The notes under the pieces were generated by a model. That model worked only from the letters and a program-made list of their open reading frames with translations, made no database searches and was not told the origin of the DNA. Made by a program: the position numbers and the translations under genes. Below, piece after piece: positions 31,329 to 40,013 of a stretch of 64,000 nt of DNA (its first letter is position 1; each line of letters starts with the position of its first letter). This DNA is from Mycolicibacterium llatzerense (lineage in GTDB: Bacteria; Actinomycetota; Actinomycetes; Mycobacteriales; Mycobacteriaceae). The DNA lies in NCBI RefSeq assembly GCF_000878195.1, contig NZ_JXST01000018.1, forward strand, positions 1 through 64,000, in the 5' to 3' direction.

Positions 31329-32812
31329 GGTGTGGCCTTCTCGGTGCGGTGGTTGGTCGACGCCGCGTGAGCGGCGCGCAAGGGGGCCTTGTCGGTTTTG
31401 CCGACAGGGTTTTTGGGGATGGTGTCCAAGATGAGGATTTCGGTGGGGCGTTTGTAGCCGGCGAGACTGAGTGCGCAGAGGGCTTGTAGTGCGTTGATGT
31501 CGATGGCGGCTCCTGGGCGTGGGGCGACATAGGCCACCACTACTTCGCCCCATTTCTCGTCGGGTGCCCCGATGACCGCGGCTTCCAGCACATTGGGGTC
31601 GCTGGACAGGAGGTCTTCGATCTCGCGGGGGTAGATGTTCTCGCCGCCGCGAATGATCATGTCTTTGGAGCGCCCGGCCAGGGTCAGATACCCCTCGCTG
31701 TCGAGGTGACCGACGTCGCCGGTGTGCAGCCAGCCATCAATGACAGTGTCGGCCGTAGCCTCCGGGCGGCCCAGGTAGCCGCGCATGACGTTGGGCCCGG
31801 CGATGATGATCTCGCCGGCGGAGCCCGTAGGAACGTCGTCGCCGTTGGCGTCGACGATCCGAATCCGTTGGCCAGGAAACGGCTTGCCCACCGTACCCGC
31901 CCGACGTGGGCCATCGATCGGGTTGATGGTCGAGGCGCAGGTACCCTCGGAAAGCCCGTAGCCCTCGATGAGCGGGAACCCGTAGCGGGTTTCGAAGCGG
32001 CTCAACAACTCCGCCGACGCCGGTGCCGCGCCGCAGATCGCAAAACGCACCGACGACGTGTCCGGAGTGACGTCCTCGGGCAGGGCCGCCAGCATGGTGT
32101 AGATGGTGGGAACCGCGCTGAAATAGGTGGGGCGCTCGCGTTCGATCACCTCGAAGAAGGTGCGGGGTGCGAAGCGGTCGGCGATGACGACGCTGGCCCC
32201 GGCCAACAGTGGCGTGATCACGCTGACGACAATCCCGTTGACGTGAAACAGCGGAAGGATCAGCAGGCATCGGTCGGTCGGTCCGATCTGCAGGGCCTGG
32301 CGCCCCATCTGCGCCATCGCATCGAGGTTGGCATGGTCGAGCATCACGCCCTTGGGTGCGCCCGTGGTGCCACTGGTGTAGATCAGCAGCGCCAGTGCCG
32401 CGGGATCGTCGTGCGGCGCCTGATCTGCTCCCACAGGCGCAGTCGCCAACTCAGCGACACCCAGGGTGGGTACCTCGGTGCGGGTGGTGATGTCGTCGTC
32501 CATCACCAGCAGCCGTGCCCCGGAGTCGGCGAGTTGGCGATTGACCTCATCGTCTGTGAGGCTCGGGTTGACCGGCGTAATCGCGGCGCCCAGCCGCCAG
32601 GCCGCGAACAGCAGCACGACGAACTCGACACGGTTGCGTAGCGCAACGGCCACCACGTCCCCCACGCCGATCCCCTTGTCGCGCAACTGGTATGCCGCAG
32701 CCAGAACGCGGTCGTGCAATTGCGCATTCGTCAGTGTGTGGCGGGCGTCGAACACCGCCGGTCCGTGCGGATCGTGCTCGGCACGGCGGCCGGTCAGCAT
32801 GGATAGTTTCAC
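31325..32812 (-). CDS. Acyl-CoA ligase (ANL superfamily)
   Basis: 495 aa. P-loop-like YTSGTTGAPKGVMLDH (about 147-162), motif GYGLSEGTCAS near 285, adenylate-binding WLHTGDVGHLDSEGYL near 370, and hinge GRSKDMIIRGGENIYPREIE with catalytic Lys near the end (PKNPVGKTDKAPL). Activates a carboxylic acid to its CoA thioester with ATP. The acid is unknown. ATGA overlaps on both sides couple it to the hydrolase and reductase genes. Confidence 0.92.
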   Translation of the reverse strand: MKLSMLTGRRAEHDPHGPAVFDARHTLTNAQLHDRVLAAAYQLRDKGIGVGDVVAVALRNRVEFVVLLFAAWRLGAAITPVNPSLTDDEVNRQLADSGARLLVMDDDITTRTEVPTLGVAELATAPVGADQAPHDDPAALALLIYTSGTTGAPKGVMLDHANLDAMAQMGRQALQIGPTDRCLLILPLFHVNGIVVSVITPLLAGASVVIADRFAPRTFFEVIERERPTYFSAVPTIYTMLAALPEDVTPDTSSVRFAICGAAPASAELLSRFETRYGFPLIEGYGLSEGTCASTINPIDGPRRAGTVGKPFPGQRIRIVDANGDDVPTGSAGEIIIAGPNVMRGYLGRPEATADTVIDGWLHTGDVGHLDSEGYLTLAGRSKDMIIRGGENIYPREIEDLLSSDPNVLEAAVIGAPDEKWGEVVVAYVAPRPGAAIDINALQALCALSLAGYKRPTEILILDTIPKNPVGKTDKAPLRAAHAASTNHRTEKATP

Positions 32813-33726
32813 GGCGCCACACGTATCGGGTTCAGGTGACGGGTCAGGAAGTCGGTCTGGTCGGTGACCAACTGCTCGAACGGTTCGCCGAGGTAGAACG
32901 CGAAATGGCCGGCACTGTAATGCTTGATCTCGCCGCGGGGTGCCGACCGTGCATAGCGTTCAGTCTCCTCGGGCGGGGTGACCGTGTCGGTATCGCTGAT
33001 ACAGAACAAGATCGGAAACGCGACCTTCTTCGCGGCCCGGCCCGGCCGGTAGGCCATGATCGTCGGTGCCACACGAGCGGCGACCTCATTGCGGAACGTC
33101 GAATCCGCCGGCAGCAGTGCCTGATAGCCGGGTAGTGCGTCCGGAGCGTTCATCAAGGCCAGGGTTCCCGGGGCTCCCGCCAGCGGGATCATCGCAGGTT
33201 CCCGCCGGCTCACGATCGAGGCGTAATCACGGGCGACCAACGGCAGCACTTTGAGTGAACCGAGCGGCCCGAGCGCAAGGGCCGACGCTAGACCGTCGGT
33301 GAACGGGCATTGGGCCACAGCCGCTTTCAGCTCGGGGTGACGGGAAGCCACCGTGATGGAATGGCCGCCGCCGAAAGAACTGCCCCACACCGCGATCCGA
33401 GTGCCGTCGACATCGCGCCGCCCCTTCACGTAGGCGATCGCCGCATCCCAATCGGCGAGTTGGCGCTTGATCGACAGCAGCTGGCGAGGTTGACCCGTGC
33501 TGTCACCGAAATGCCGGTAGGTGAAGGCCAACGCGGCGATGCCGGCCTGCGCGAACCGCTCGGCGAAAGCGTCCAGCCGCATCTCGCGGGTGGCGCCCAG
33601 GCCATGCCCCAGGATCACCACCGGTGGCGACGCCACACCCGTGGGCAAGTAGAGCCACCCGGCGCAGGTGTCCTTGCCGGAGGTGAACGAGACGTCCTGT
33701 CGCGTAAATGACTGTGGCGAGGTCAT
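32809..33726 (-). CDS. Alpha/beta hydrolase of the DLH/acyl-peptidase-like group
   Basis: 305 aa. VILGHGLGATREMRLDAFAE gives the oxyanion region, WGSSFGGGHS the nucleophile (Ser near 119), CISDTDTVTPPEE the acid and YSAGHFAFYL the His near the C-terminus. Soluble esterase or thioesterase-like enzyme, substrate unknown. Its ATG overlaps the crotonase stop (33726-33723). Confidence 0.85.
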   Translation of the reverse strand: MTSPQSFTRQDVSFTSGKDTCAGWLYLPTGVASPPVVILGHGLGATREMRLDAFAERFAQAGIAALAFTYRHFGDSTGQPRQLLSIKRQLADWDAAIAYVKGRRDVDGTRIAVWGSSFGGGHSITVASRHPELKAAVAQCPFTDGLASALALGPLGSLKVLPLVARDYASIVSRREPAMIPLAGAPGTLALMNAPDALPGYQALLPADSTFRNEVAARVAPTIMAYRPGRAAKKVAFPILFCISDTDTVTPPEETERYARSAPRGEIKHYSAGHFAFYLGEPFEQLVTDQTDFLTRHLNPIRVAP

Positions 33727-34703
33727 TTCCGTGCCGCCCCGGCGCCGATACCGTTGAGTGCAGGTACTGTGCCTGATTCCAGCGCGCGGTCGTAGACGTC
33801 ATCGTTATACAGCGGCAGCTCACCCGAGGATTCGGTGTCGGCGAGGTACTGCAACATCAGCTGCTGGCCCTCCGGGGATTGATCGGTGCCCAGGAACTCG
33901 GTGCGCTCGACGTGCAAGCCCTCTTGCAACGACATGGACCCGCCGAAGTAGACCGACCGCTTGATCGCCTCGACCGAACCCTTCGTCCGCTTGCCGAAAT
34001 ACTCGGCGACCTCGACTGCCCGCGTCACGACGTCCCCAGGGGCCACCACTTCGTCGACGGCGCCGTTGGCCAGCGCCTGTGCGGGAGTGAACGGTTTGCC
34101 CTCCAAAATGGCGACCAGTGACTTGTGCGTGCCGATGAGCCGAGTCAGACGCTGGCTGCCACCGCCGCCGGGCATGATGCCCAGCAGCACTTCGGGTTGG
34201 CCGATGAAGAAGTCGCCGTCGGCCATGATCCGCAGATCGCAGGCCCACGCGAATTCAGCACCCAGCCCGAGAGCCGATCCGTTTAGGGCGGCTACAAATA
34301 TGACGCCACTGGCGTTCATCTTCAAAAACGTCGCGTGGAGCCGATCCAGCTGCGCGACACCGCGCAGCGGCGTCTTCTGCACAACCGGATCCAAGACCCG
34401 GGCGCGGTCCACGCCGCGGGCCAGACGCAGGGCGGCTGACGCGCTGCGCCGGCCCAACTCGGGCACGGCGGCACCTTCTGCTTGTAGCCAGCGCACATCG
34501 GCGTGACTGACGAACCGCCCCGGGCGTGCGCCGGTGAACACCACGGCGTGCACACCGGGGTCACGGTCGGCCCGGTCCACCAATGCCTCGAGCTGCCTTG
34601 CGATTTGGATCCCGAACAAACTATGCGGGCCACCGTCTACCCGGGCGACCAACACCCGCCCGTGGTCCTCGATCACCAGATCGCCTCGTACTTGCTGTGT
34701 CAT
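33723..34703 (-). CDS. Enoyl-CoA hydratase/isomerase (crotonase) family protein
   Basis: 326 aa. GSALGLGAEFAWACDLRI and QPEVLLGIMPGGGGSQRL (about 175-205) are the oxyanion-hole and catalytic-Glu regions of crotonases. The protein is about 60 residues longer than the family norm, with an Arg-rich insertion around 95-125 and an extended C-terminus. First gene of the operon that continues through hydrolase, CoA ligase, reductase and GMC oxidoreductase, all coupled by short overlaps. Confidence 0.88.
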   Translation of the reverse strand: MTQQVRGDLVIEDHGRVLVARVDGGPHSLFGIQIARQLEALVDRADRDPGVHAVVFTGARPGRFVSHADVRWLQAEGAAVPELGRRSASAALRLARGVDRARVLDPVVQKTPLRGVAQLDRLHATFLKMNASGVIFVAALNGSALGLGAEFAWACDLRIMADGDFFIGQPEVLLGIMPGGGGSQRLTRLIGTHKSLVAILEGKPFTPAQALANGAVDEVVAPGDVVTRAVEVAEYFGKRTKGSVEAIKRSVYFGGSMSLQEGLHVERTEFLGTDQSPEGQQLMLQYLADTESSGELPLYNDDVYDRALESGTVPALNGIGAGAARK

Positions 34704-34833
34704 CGCCGTCCTTTCGAGCGAACCATCTGTAACGAATTTCTGTTCTGGGCAAGGGTTCCCACTTGCCCGCCGAACCGATAGCTGGCGGCCATCAGAAGCT
34801 CTTGCCGCGCGTCAGCACAGTTCGGCTCGGGGC

Positions 34834-35697
34834 TCAACCCCGATGCCTGGTATCGAGTTCAGACAGTGCGCGTTGCACGCCGATGTCACGTGCCAGTCGG
34901 GCATCGACCAAAGGGCCGAGGACACCGCGCAATGCCGAGACCGGGCGCCAGCGCGCTGGTGCGGATACGGTGCGTCGCCGCTGTTCGAGGCCGTTGACGA
35001 TGACTGCTGCCGCCGTGGTCGGCTGGATGCGTTTGAGAATGAACTTCGGCATCGCCGACATCAGCGCTTGCACGTGCGGGTCTTCGTCGATGCCGTGCTG
35101 GATCATGCCGGTCTCGATGAGCGAAAAATATGCGGTCATGGCCGTCGCGCCGTGGCTGGCCAGTTCGACGGCGAGCGCGCGACCGGCTTGCTCGACCGCC
35201 GCCTTGCTCATCGCATACGGCATTGCTCCTACGCCATTGAGGTAGGCGAAAACCGAACTCACCAAAGCGATCTGGCCACGATTGTGAATGACTGAGTCAA
35301 TCGTTGCCGACACCGTATTCAGGACGCCGGACACATTGACCGACAGCACGCGGTCGACCTCGTCGGTCGCCAGGGTACGGAATGTTCCACCGCGTCCCAT
35401 CAGACCCGCGTTGGCGATGGTTACGTCGATGCGCCCGAACTGGTCCTCGACTTTGCGGACTGCGGCATGGACGGAGTCGATCGCCGTGACGTCACAGTCC
35501 ACGGTCAGGACCTGTCCCGGCGGCAGCGTTCGAGCCGTTCGTTCTGCGGCACTCAGGTCGATATCGGCAAGGGCAACCTGTGCGCCGCGGCGAGTCAGCA
35601 ACGCGGCAGTCGCCGCACCGAGCCCGCCTCCCGCGCCGGTGAGGAATACGACCTTGCGGTCCAGCGAGTAGGTCTGCTGACGAGCACGAGCCATCAC
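34834..35697 (-). CDS. Short-chain dehydrogenase/reductase
   Basis: 287 aa (GTG 35697 or ATG 35694). Cofactor motif TGAGGGLGAATAALL near 20-34, NAG at about 96, catalytic Ser in ALVSSVFAYL, and YAMSK supplying Tyr and Lys near 159-163. A ~60-residue C-terminal extension (RRTVSAPARWRPVSALRGVL) is typical of SDRs in mycobacterial lipid or steroid degradation. Probably an alcohol/ketone interconversion in the same pathway as the adjacent hydrolases. Confidence 0.88.
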   Translation of the reverse strand: MMARARQQTYSLDRKVVFLTGAGGGLGAATAALLTRRGAQVALADIDLSAAERTARTLPPGQVLTVDCDVTAIDSVHAAVRKVEDQFGRIDVTIANAGLMGRGGTFRTLATDEVDRVLSVNVSGVLNTVSATIDSVIHNRGQIALVSSVFAYLNGVGAMPYAMSKAAVEQAGRALAVELASHGATAMTAYFSLIETGMIQHGIDEDPHVQALMSAMPKFILKRIQPTTAAAVIVNGLEQRRRTVSAPARWRPVSALRGVLGPLVDARLARDIGVQRALSELDTRHRG

Positions 35698-35724
35698 GAA
35701 ACTCTTTCTGCCGTAATGGATTAG

Positions 35725-36588
35725 CTACTGGCCGTCGCCGGCGAGGAACGACGCGGCGATCGGCGCGAACTGCTCGTGGTACTGGAAGATGCCACCGTGC
35801 CCGGAGTTGGGATAGATGATCAGTTCCGATCCCGCGATGCGCCGGTGTAGGTCCTCGGATAGCACCGAGGGCACCATTCGGTCGTTGTCACCGTTGGCGA
35901 TCAACGTCGGCTGAGTGATCTTTGACAGGTCCGACGGCCCGGAACGGCCATACGCCTTGATCGCTTTGAGCTGGGTCTGGAAGGCGCTGATCGCGATGTC
36001 CTTGTCGCGGTCGGTGGTGCGTTCCTTGAGCCGGTTGACGAACTGCTTGCCGGCGCGCTTGCCCACGGCGTCGCGGTGGAAGAACAAGAACTCCTTGGGG
36101 TCCGAACGAGTCAGCGTGGCCCGCAACGTGTCCCAGTAGGTGAGGCCCGCCACCTTGTCGATGTCTTTGCCGCCGCGCGGCCCGGTCCCGGTCAGGACCA
36201 GCCTGCGCACCAGTTCGGGATGCTTGAGCGCCAGGTCCTGAGCGATCATGCCACCCATCGAGAACGAGAACACATCAATCTTCTTGAACCCCAACGCCGT
36301 GATGAAGGTGTAAGCATCATCGGCAGCTTCTTCGATGGTGCCCGGCACTTTGCCGCTGGACGCCCCAACGCCCTTGTTGTCGAAGGCGATCACGTGGCGG
36401 GTCTTGGCGATCGGGTCGATGATGCGCGGATCCCAGTTGTCCAGGGTCGCTGCCAGGTGCACGAAGAAGACCACCGGGATGCCGCCTTTGGGACCGAGTT
36501 CACGGTAGGCATAGGTGGTGCCGCCGGCGGTCACAGTGCGCGACGGCGCCTTGGCGTAGGAGGTGATGATGTCACTGATACTGCTCAT
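35725..36588 (-). CDS. Alpha/beta hydrolase
   Basis: 287 aa. FFVHLAATLDNWDPRIIDPI (oxyanion side), VIAFDNKGVGAS, nucleophile elbow FSFSMGGMIA, acid in LIANGDNDRMV and His in YPNSGHGGIFQYH. The pattern fits the chloroperoxidase/epoxide-hydrolase-like branch. Clear paralogue of the next gene upstream, with the same motifs in the same spacing. Confidence 0.88.
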   Translation of the reverse strand: MSSISDIITSYAKAPSRTVTAGGTTYAYRELGPKGGIPVVFFVHLAATLDNWDPRIIDPIAKTRHVIAFDNKGVGASSGKVPGTIEEAADDAYTFITALGFKKIDVFSFSMGGMIAQDLALKHPELVRRLVLTGTGPRGGKDIDKVAGLTYWDTLRATLTRSDPKEFLFFHRDAVGKRAGKQFVNRLKERTTDRDKDIAISAFQTQLKAIKAYGRSGPSDLSKITQPTLIANGDNDRMVPSVLSEDLHRRIAGSELIIYPNSGHGGIFQYHEQFAPIAASFLAGDGQ

Positions 36589-36646
36589 GAGGTACTCGTT
36601 TCTTCAATAGTGCTGCGGTGCAGTGGATTTGCAGTGGTACTGCCAC

Positions 36647-37480
36647 TTAGCCAGCGAGAAACCCGAGAGCGTCGGGAATGAAGGTGGTGTGATGCTGGAA
36701 TATCCCGCCGTGCCCCGAGCGCGGGTAGATCTTCAACTCCGCGTTGGGGATTCGCCGCGCCATGTCCGCCGACAAGCTACTTGCCACCATGAGGTCGTCA
36801 TCGCCGTTGGCGACCAGCACGGGAACCGTGATCCGCGACAGGTCGTCGGGTGTGGCCTTGCCGCCGTTGACAATCGCTTTGAGCTGCGCCAGCCGCGCTT
36901 GCATCGAGACCTTCTTGTCCCGATCGAAGGTTCGCTCCTGCAGGCGGGCAAAGTAGTCGGAGGCAGCGCGTTTGCCTTCCGCGGTGCGGGGAAAGAACAG
37001 GTATTCACGGGGGTCTTTCCGCGTCAGGAGAGCCTTCGTGTAGGCGACGGCGACGATTTTGCGCATCGCGTCGATTCCGCCGCCACCGCGAGGTCCGGTG
37101 CCCGCCAAGATCATTCGCCGAACCAGGTCGGGCGCCTTGAGTGCCACCACCTGTGCAACGGCCCCGCCGAGGGAGAACCCGATCAGATCCACCTTCGTCA
37201 ATCCGAGCGCTCGGATGAACGCAATCGCGTCGTCGGCCATCTGGTCGATGTTGTCCGGCACTACCGATCCGGTGGCCCCAACGCCTCGGTTGTCGAACGC
37301 GACGACACGGTGGTGCGCCGCGATGCCGTCGATCACCCTTGGGTCCCAGTCGTCGAGCACGGCGGTGAAGTGATGCAGGAACACCACGGGCACGTCGGAT
37401 TCGACGCCGAGCTCCCGGAATGCGAACGGCACTCCGTTGACGTCGATTGTCTTGGTGGGCGTGTCTTCCCAGGTGAGCAT
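36647..37480 (-). CDS. Alpha/beta hydrolase, paralogue of the preceding gene
   Basis: 277 aa. VFLHHFTAVLDDWDPRVIDGI, VVAFDNRGVGATG, IGFSLGGAVAQVV (Ser near 106), VANGDDDLMV and YPRSGHGGIFQHH mirror the downstream gene, which points to tandem duplication. First gene of a hydrolase-hydrolase-SDR run opposite tetR; the AT-rich operator at 37503-37538 lies 22 bp upstream of its start. Confidence 0.88.
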   Translation of the reverse strand: MLTWEDTPTKTIDVNGVPFAFRELGVESDVPVVFLHHFTAVLDDWDPRVIDGIAAHHRVVAFDNRGVGATGSVVPDNIDQMADDAIAFIRALGLTKVDLIGFSLGGAVAQVVALKAPDLVRRMILAGTGPRGGGGIDAMRKIVAVAYTKALLTRKDPREYLFFPRTAEGKRAASDYFARLQERTFDRDKKVSMQARLAQLKAIVNGGKATPDDLSRITVPVLVANGDDDLMVASSLSADMARRIPNAELKIYPRSGHGGIFQHHTTFIPDALGFLAG

Positions 37481-37502
37481 GTCAAACCTCTCGGCGCGGC
37501 TT

Positions 37503-37538
37503 TGATATTACGATCATAATATTATGACTGTATTATCA
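37503..37538. promoter_or_regulatory. AT-rich palindromic operator between hydrolase and tetR genes
   Basis: The centre TCATAAT|ATTATGA (37514-37527) is a perfect dyad; outer GATATTA and TATTATC extend it with one mismatch. It is strikingly AT-rich against the local GC content and lies in the 98-bp gap between the divergent starts, the usual place for a TetR autoregulatory site. Confidence 0.8.
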
Positions 37539-37578
37539 TCGTCAAGAGTGGTTCGTGACACAAGCGGAGGTGGGTTCC

Positions 37579-38163
37579 ATGGCCAGATATGGAGCGGAAC
37601 ACAAGACTGAGACGCGTCGGCGCATCATCGCGGCAGCCAGCCGGCGCCTCAAGCAAGACGGTATCGACGGTTCGGGGATCGCCGCGGTGATGTCCGACGC
37701 CAACCTCACCAACGGCGCGTTCTACGCACACTTCGAATCCAAGAACGATCTCGTCGCGAGCGTCATCACCGATCAACTCGAACAACAGCGTGCCGCCGTC
37801 AGCGCCCTAGGGGCTGATCGCGATTCGCTGGAAGGCTACATCCGCACCTATCTGTCCACCGAACACCGGGACAACCAACCCGACGGCTGCCCGACGGCAC
37901 CATTACTGAGTGAAATCGGACGTTGCGATGGCATCGTCAGGGACGCCTATTCCGCTGGGGCGCAGTCGATCGTCCAGGAAATTGCCGCGCACCTCCCGGC
38001 CGTGAGGCCGGAAGCGAATCGGATACAGACAGCGTGGGGCCTGTTCAGCATTCTGGTCACCTCGCTGCAACTCGCCCGAGCGATCACCGACCCCGAAGTC
38101 TCCGCCCAAGTGCTCGACGCCGGGATCAACAACGCACTTCAGATTCTCGACAGTCCGGAATGA
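37579..38163 (+). CDS. TetR regulator, probably of the hydrolase/SDR genes
   Basis: 194 aa from the ATG at 37579 with GGAGGTG seven bases upstream; a GTG at 37555 is in frame. Helix-turn-helix ETRRRIIAAASRRLKQDGID and AAVMSDANLTNGAFYAHF (about 10-50). C-terminal domain contains CPTAPLLSEIGR, as in the AcrR/NemR-like branch with a conserved Cys-Pro-Thr. Divergent from the hydrolase operon. Confidence 0.87.
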   Translation: MARYGAEHKTETRRRIIAAASRRLKQDGIDGSGIAAVMSDANLTNGAFYAHFESKNDLVASVITDQLEQQRAAVSALGADRDSLEGYIRTYLSTEHRDNQPDGCPTAPLLSEIGRCDGIVRDAYSAGAQSIVQEIAAHLPAVRPEANRIQTAWGLFSILVTSLQLARAITDPEVSAQVLDAGINNALQILDSPE

Positions 38164-38219
38164 CTTCGGTGGCAGCACTGGAAGACAGAAGAACAACCCC
38201 TCCTGTAGCTTGAAAAACT

Positions 38220-38236
38220 CCGCCCCGGGAGGGCGG
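38220..38236. terminator. GC-rich hairpin between convergent tetR and DUF3349 genes
   Basis: CCGCCC and GGGCGG pair around a 5-nt loop, followed by TT; preceded by AAAAA on the plus strand. Fits a bidirectional terminator. Confidence 0.5.
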
Positions 38237-38243
38237 TTCGCCG

Positions 38244-38525
38244 CTACTGCAGACCGAACAGCGATCGCCTGACGCGATCGATATCTGTGCGGGCGGCAAG
38301 TTTGTCGGTGATGGCCATGACGGCGACAGCGATATCGATGTCCGATACGGCCGCTCGGTGCTGTTGCGCGAAAAGACTTTTCAGTCTGTCGATGTCGCTG
38401 TCGGTGAGCCGGCGGGGCATCAGCGCCAACAGGGGGTTGTAGCCGTTGGCGGGGGCCATGGGCGGCTGCCCGAGGCGCAAGTAGGCGATCAGCGCCGTGA
38501 TCGCCCTGCCGAATCTGCTGCTCAT
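38244..38525 (-). CDS. DUF3349 protein
   Basis: 93 aa. Starts ITALIAYLRLGQPPMAPANG after a short head, then LLALMPRRLTDSDIDRLKS and DIAVAVMAITDKLAARTDID, the mycobacterial DUF3349 helical fold. Soluble. Function unknown. Last gene of a run that starts with phoU. Confidence 0.82.
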   Translation of the reverse strand: MSSRFGRAITALIAYLRLGQPPMAPANGYNPLLALMPRRLTDSDIDRLKSLFAQQHRAAVSDIDIAVAVMAITDKLAARTDIDRVRRSLFGLQ

Positions 38526-38544
38526 GTCGGTGCTCGTCTGGTCA

Positions 38545-39072
38545 TCATGCGGTGGGGAAACGCCGGTGGAGCGCGTCGCGCATCGCCTGTACTTCGTTCA
38601 TGCGCGTGGCCAGTGTGCCGAGGTGTTTGTCGGTGCCGTGCTGGGCGCGGCGTCGCAGCGCGGTCGCCTGCGATTGCAGTTCGGCTAGTTCGTCGTCGAG
38701 CAGCTCGATGAAGCGCCGCGCCTGCAGCACGTCGGAATCGTGCTGGCCTACCGGCGCCCGTTCGGGGGTGTTGAGCGTCGGCGGCGTGATCGGATCGGCG
38801 GGGCGTAGACGGAGAATGTGGTGGGCTTCGGTGACTTCGTATGACGCAGCATCCAGCCGAGTAGCCCGATGGGCGTCGGTGAACTCGGCCGTCATCGAAT
38901 CACGATCGCAAATCCGCAGGCCAGAATCAGTTTCCCTGCGGTATCTGTCCCGTAAGGAGCCGTTCACACTCGGTTCACCCGGGTTGTGAGCTTCAGACGC
39001 CGCGGCCTCGTCGAGAACAGCGGCGATGGGCGCCGCGTCAGTCCCGTGTGCCGGTGCTTCGGTAGATGACAT
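38545..39072 (-). CDS. Unrecognised 175-aa protein between phoU and DUF3349 genes
   Basis: 175 aa from the ATG at 39072, which lies inside the end of phoU (35-bp overlap). An in-frame ATG at 38895 would give 116 aa without overlap; neither has a clear ribosome site. The C-terminal 65 residues form a probable coiled coil (RRFIELLDDELAELQSQATA, LRRRAQHGTDKHLGTLATRM). The N-terminal part looks disordered. No family recognised. Confidence 0.55.
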   Translation of the reverse strand: MSSTEAPAHGTDAAPIAAVLDEAAASEAHNPGEPSVNGSLRDRYRRETDSGLRICDRDSMTAEFTDAHRATRLDAASYEVTEAHHILRLRPADPITPPTLNTPERAPVGQHDSDVLQARRFIELLDDELAELQSQATALRRRAQHGTDKHLGTLATRMNEVQAMRDALHRRFPTA

Positions 39073-39679
39073 TGTGGGCGATTTCGACGGCGTGGTCGGC
39101 GAAGCGTTCGTAGTAGCGGCTCAGCAGGGTGACATCAACGGCGGCGGTGGTGCCATGGGACCACTGCGGGTCCATCACCACGACGAACAGACGCCTGTGA
39201 ATGTCGTCCATGGCTTCATCGTCAGCGTTGAGCTGGGCTGCCTTGTCGGTGTTCCCATCGAGCACAACACATTTGGTGTCTTGCGCGAGCCGCACCGCGA
39301 TGCTTCCCATCTCGGCGAAATGGCCACTCACATCGCCCGGCACGGCGGTCTCGGGGTGGCGGCGGCGACTGATCTGAGCGACGTGCGTCGCCAGGGCGCC
39401 CATGCGCTGCAGATCAGCGACATTGCGCATGCCGGAGAGGACGGCGCGCAGATCGCGGGCCACCGGGGCTTGGCGGGCCAGGATGCTGAACGTGTCCGCT
39501 TCCAAGGCAGCGCACTTGGCGTCGATGTCGTGGCGGCGGTCAATGACATGTTCGGCGGCGCCGAGGTCGGCGTGCAGCAACGCATCAGTCGCCAGCTGCA
39601 TCATGGCGGCGGTGCGGTCACACAGGTCGGCGATGCCGTCGTTGAGCGCATCGAGTTGCTCATGGAAGACAGTTCGCAT
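39038..39679 (-). CDS. phoU: PhoU-family phosphate-signalling regulator
   Basis: 213 aa, two PhoU three-helix repeats. Metal-binding E/D motifs are visible as ALEADTFSILARQAPVARDL and LRAVLSGMRNVADLQRMG in the first half and DDEAMDDIHRRLF, LSRYYERFADHAVEIA in the second. PhoU links the Pst transporter to PhoR signalling. No pst genes are nearby, so this is a stand-alone copy, similar in length to mycobacterial PhoY proteins. Confidence 0.9.
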   Translation of the reverse strand: MRTVFHEQLDALNDGIADLCDRTAAMMQLATDALLHADLGAAEHVIDRRHDIDAKCAALEADTFSILARQAPVARDLRAVLSGMRNVADLQRMGALATHVAQISRRRHPETAVPGDVSGHFAEMGSIAVRLAQDTKCVVLDGNTDKAAQLNADDEAMDDIHRRLFVVVMDPQWSHGTTAAVDVTLLSRYYERFADHAVEIAHNVIYRSTGTRD

Positions 39680-40013
39680 GGGTTACCACCCTACGACGCG
39701 CATGGAACTCTGCATGACGTGAAGGTTAACGTCAGCAAACAACACCTGGTCGAATCACCAGCAAGCACCGTGCTGGTCGTCGATGTCGGCCAGCACTCCT
39801 CGACACTGCGACAACGTCTCGGCGCCCACGCTTGTATTTCAGTTTGCGGATCCGCCAATTTCCGTCAGCTCGGAATGCCATCCGCCACGGATAAACTCAC
39901 CCCTCCACTTTCAACATATAGCGCACCCGGGGGCTTGCGGCAAGACCCCCCTCATGCTCCAGAATCGCTGGGCTGCAACGCAACTTGCGGCTTGATCGTC
40001 TTGAGGGGGACGC
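39680..40013. other. 334-bp intergenic region between divergent phoU and monooxygenase genes
   Basis: No reading frame with a credible start was found. It holds the RAE-like element at 39929-39950, a possible -10 (TATAGC, about 39917-39922) just before it, and a weak stem-loop near 39770-39797 (GTGCTGG...CCAGCAC). The phoU promoter should also be here but no clear hexamers were identified. Confidence 0.6.
39929..39950 (+). promoter_or_regulatory. Element resembling the rifamycin-associated element (RAE)
   Basis: GGGGGCTTGCG followed by GCAAGACCCCC: an imperfect inverted repeat around a central G with one extra A. As I remember the published RAE, the consensus is GGGGCTTGCGGCAAGGCCCC, which this matches apart from one substitution and the extra outer pair. 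It lies 64 bp before a flavin monooxygenase, a class of gene known to carry RAE (rox). Preceded by TATAGC. Confidence 0.65.
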
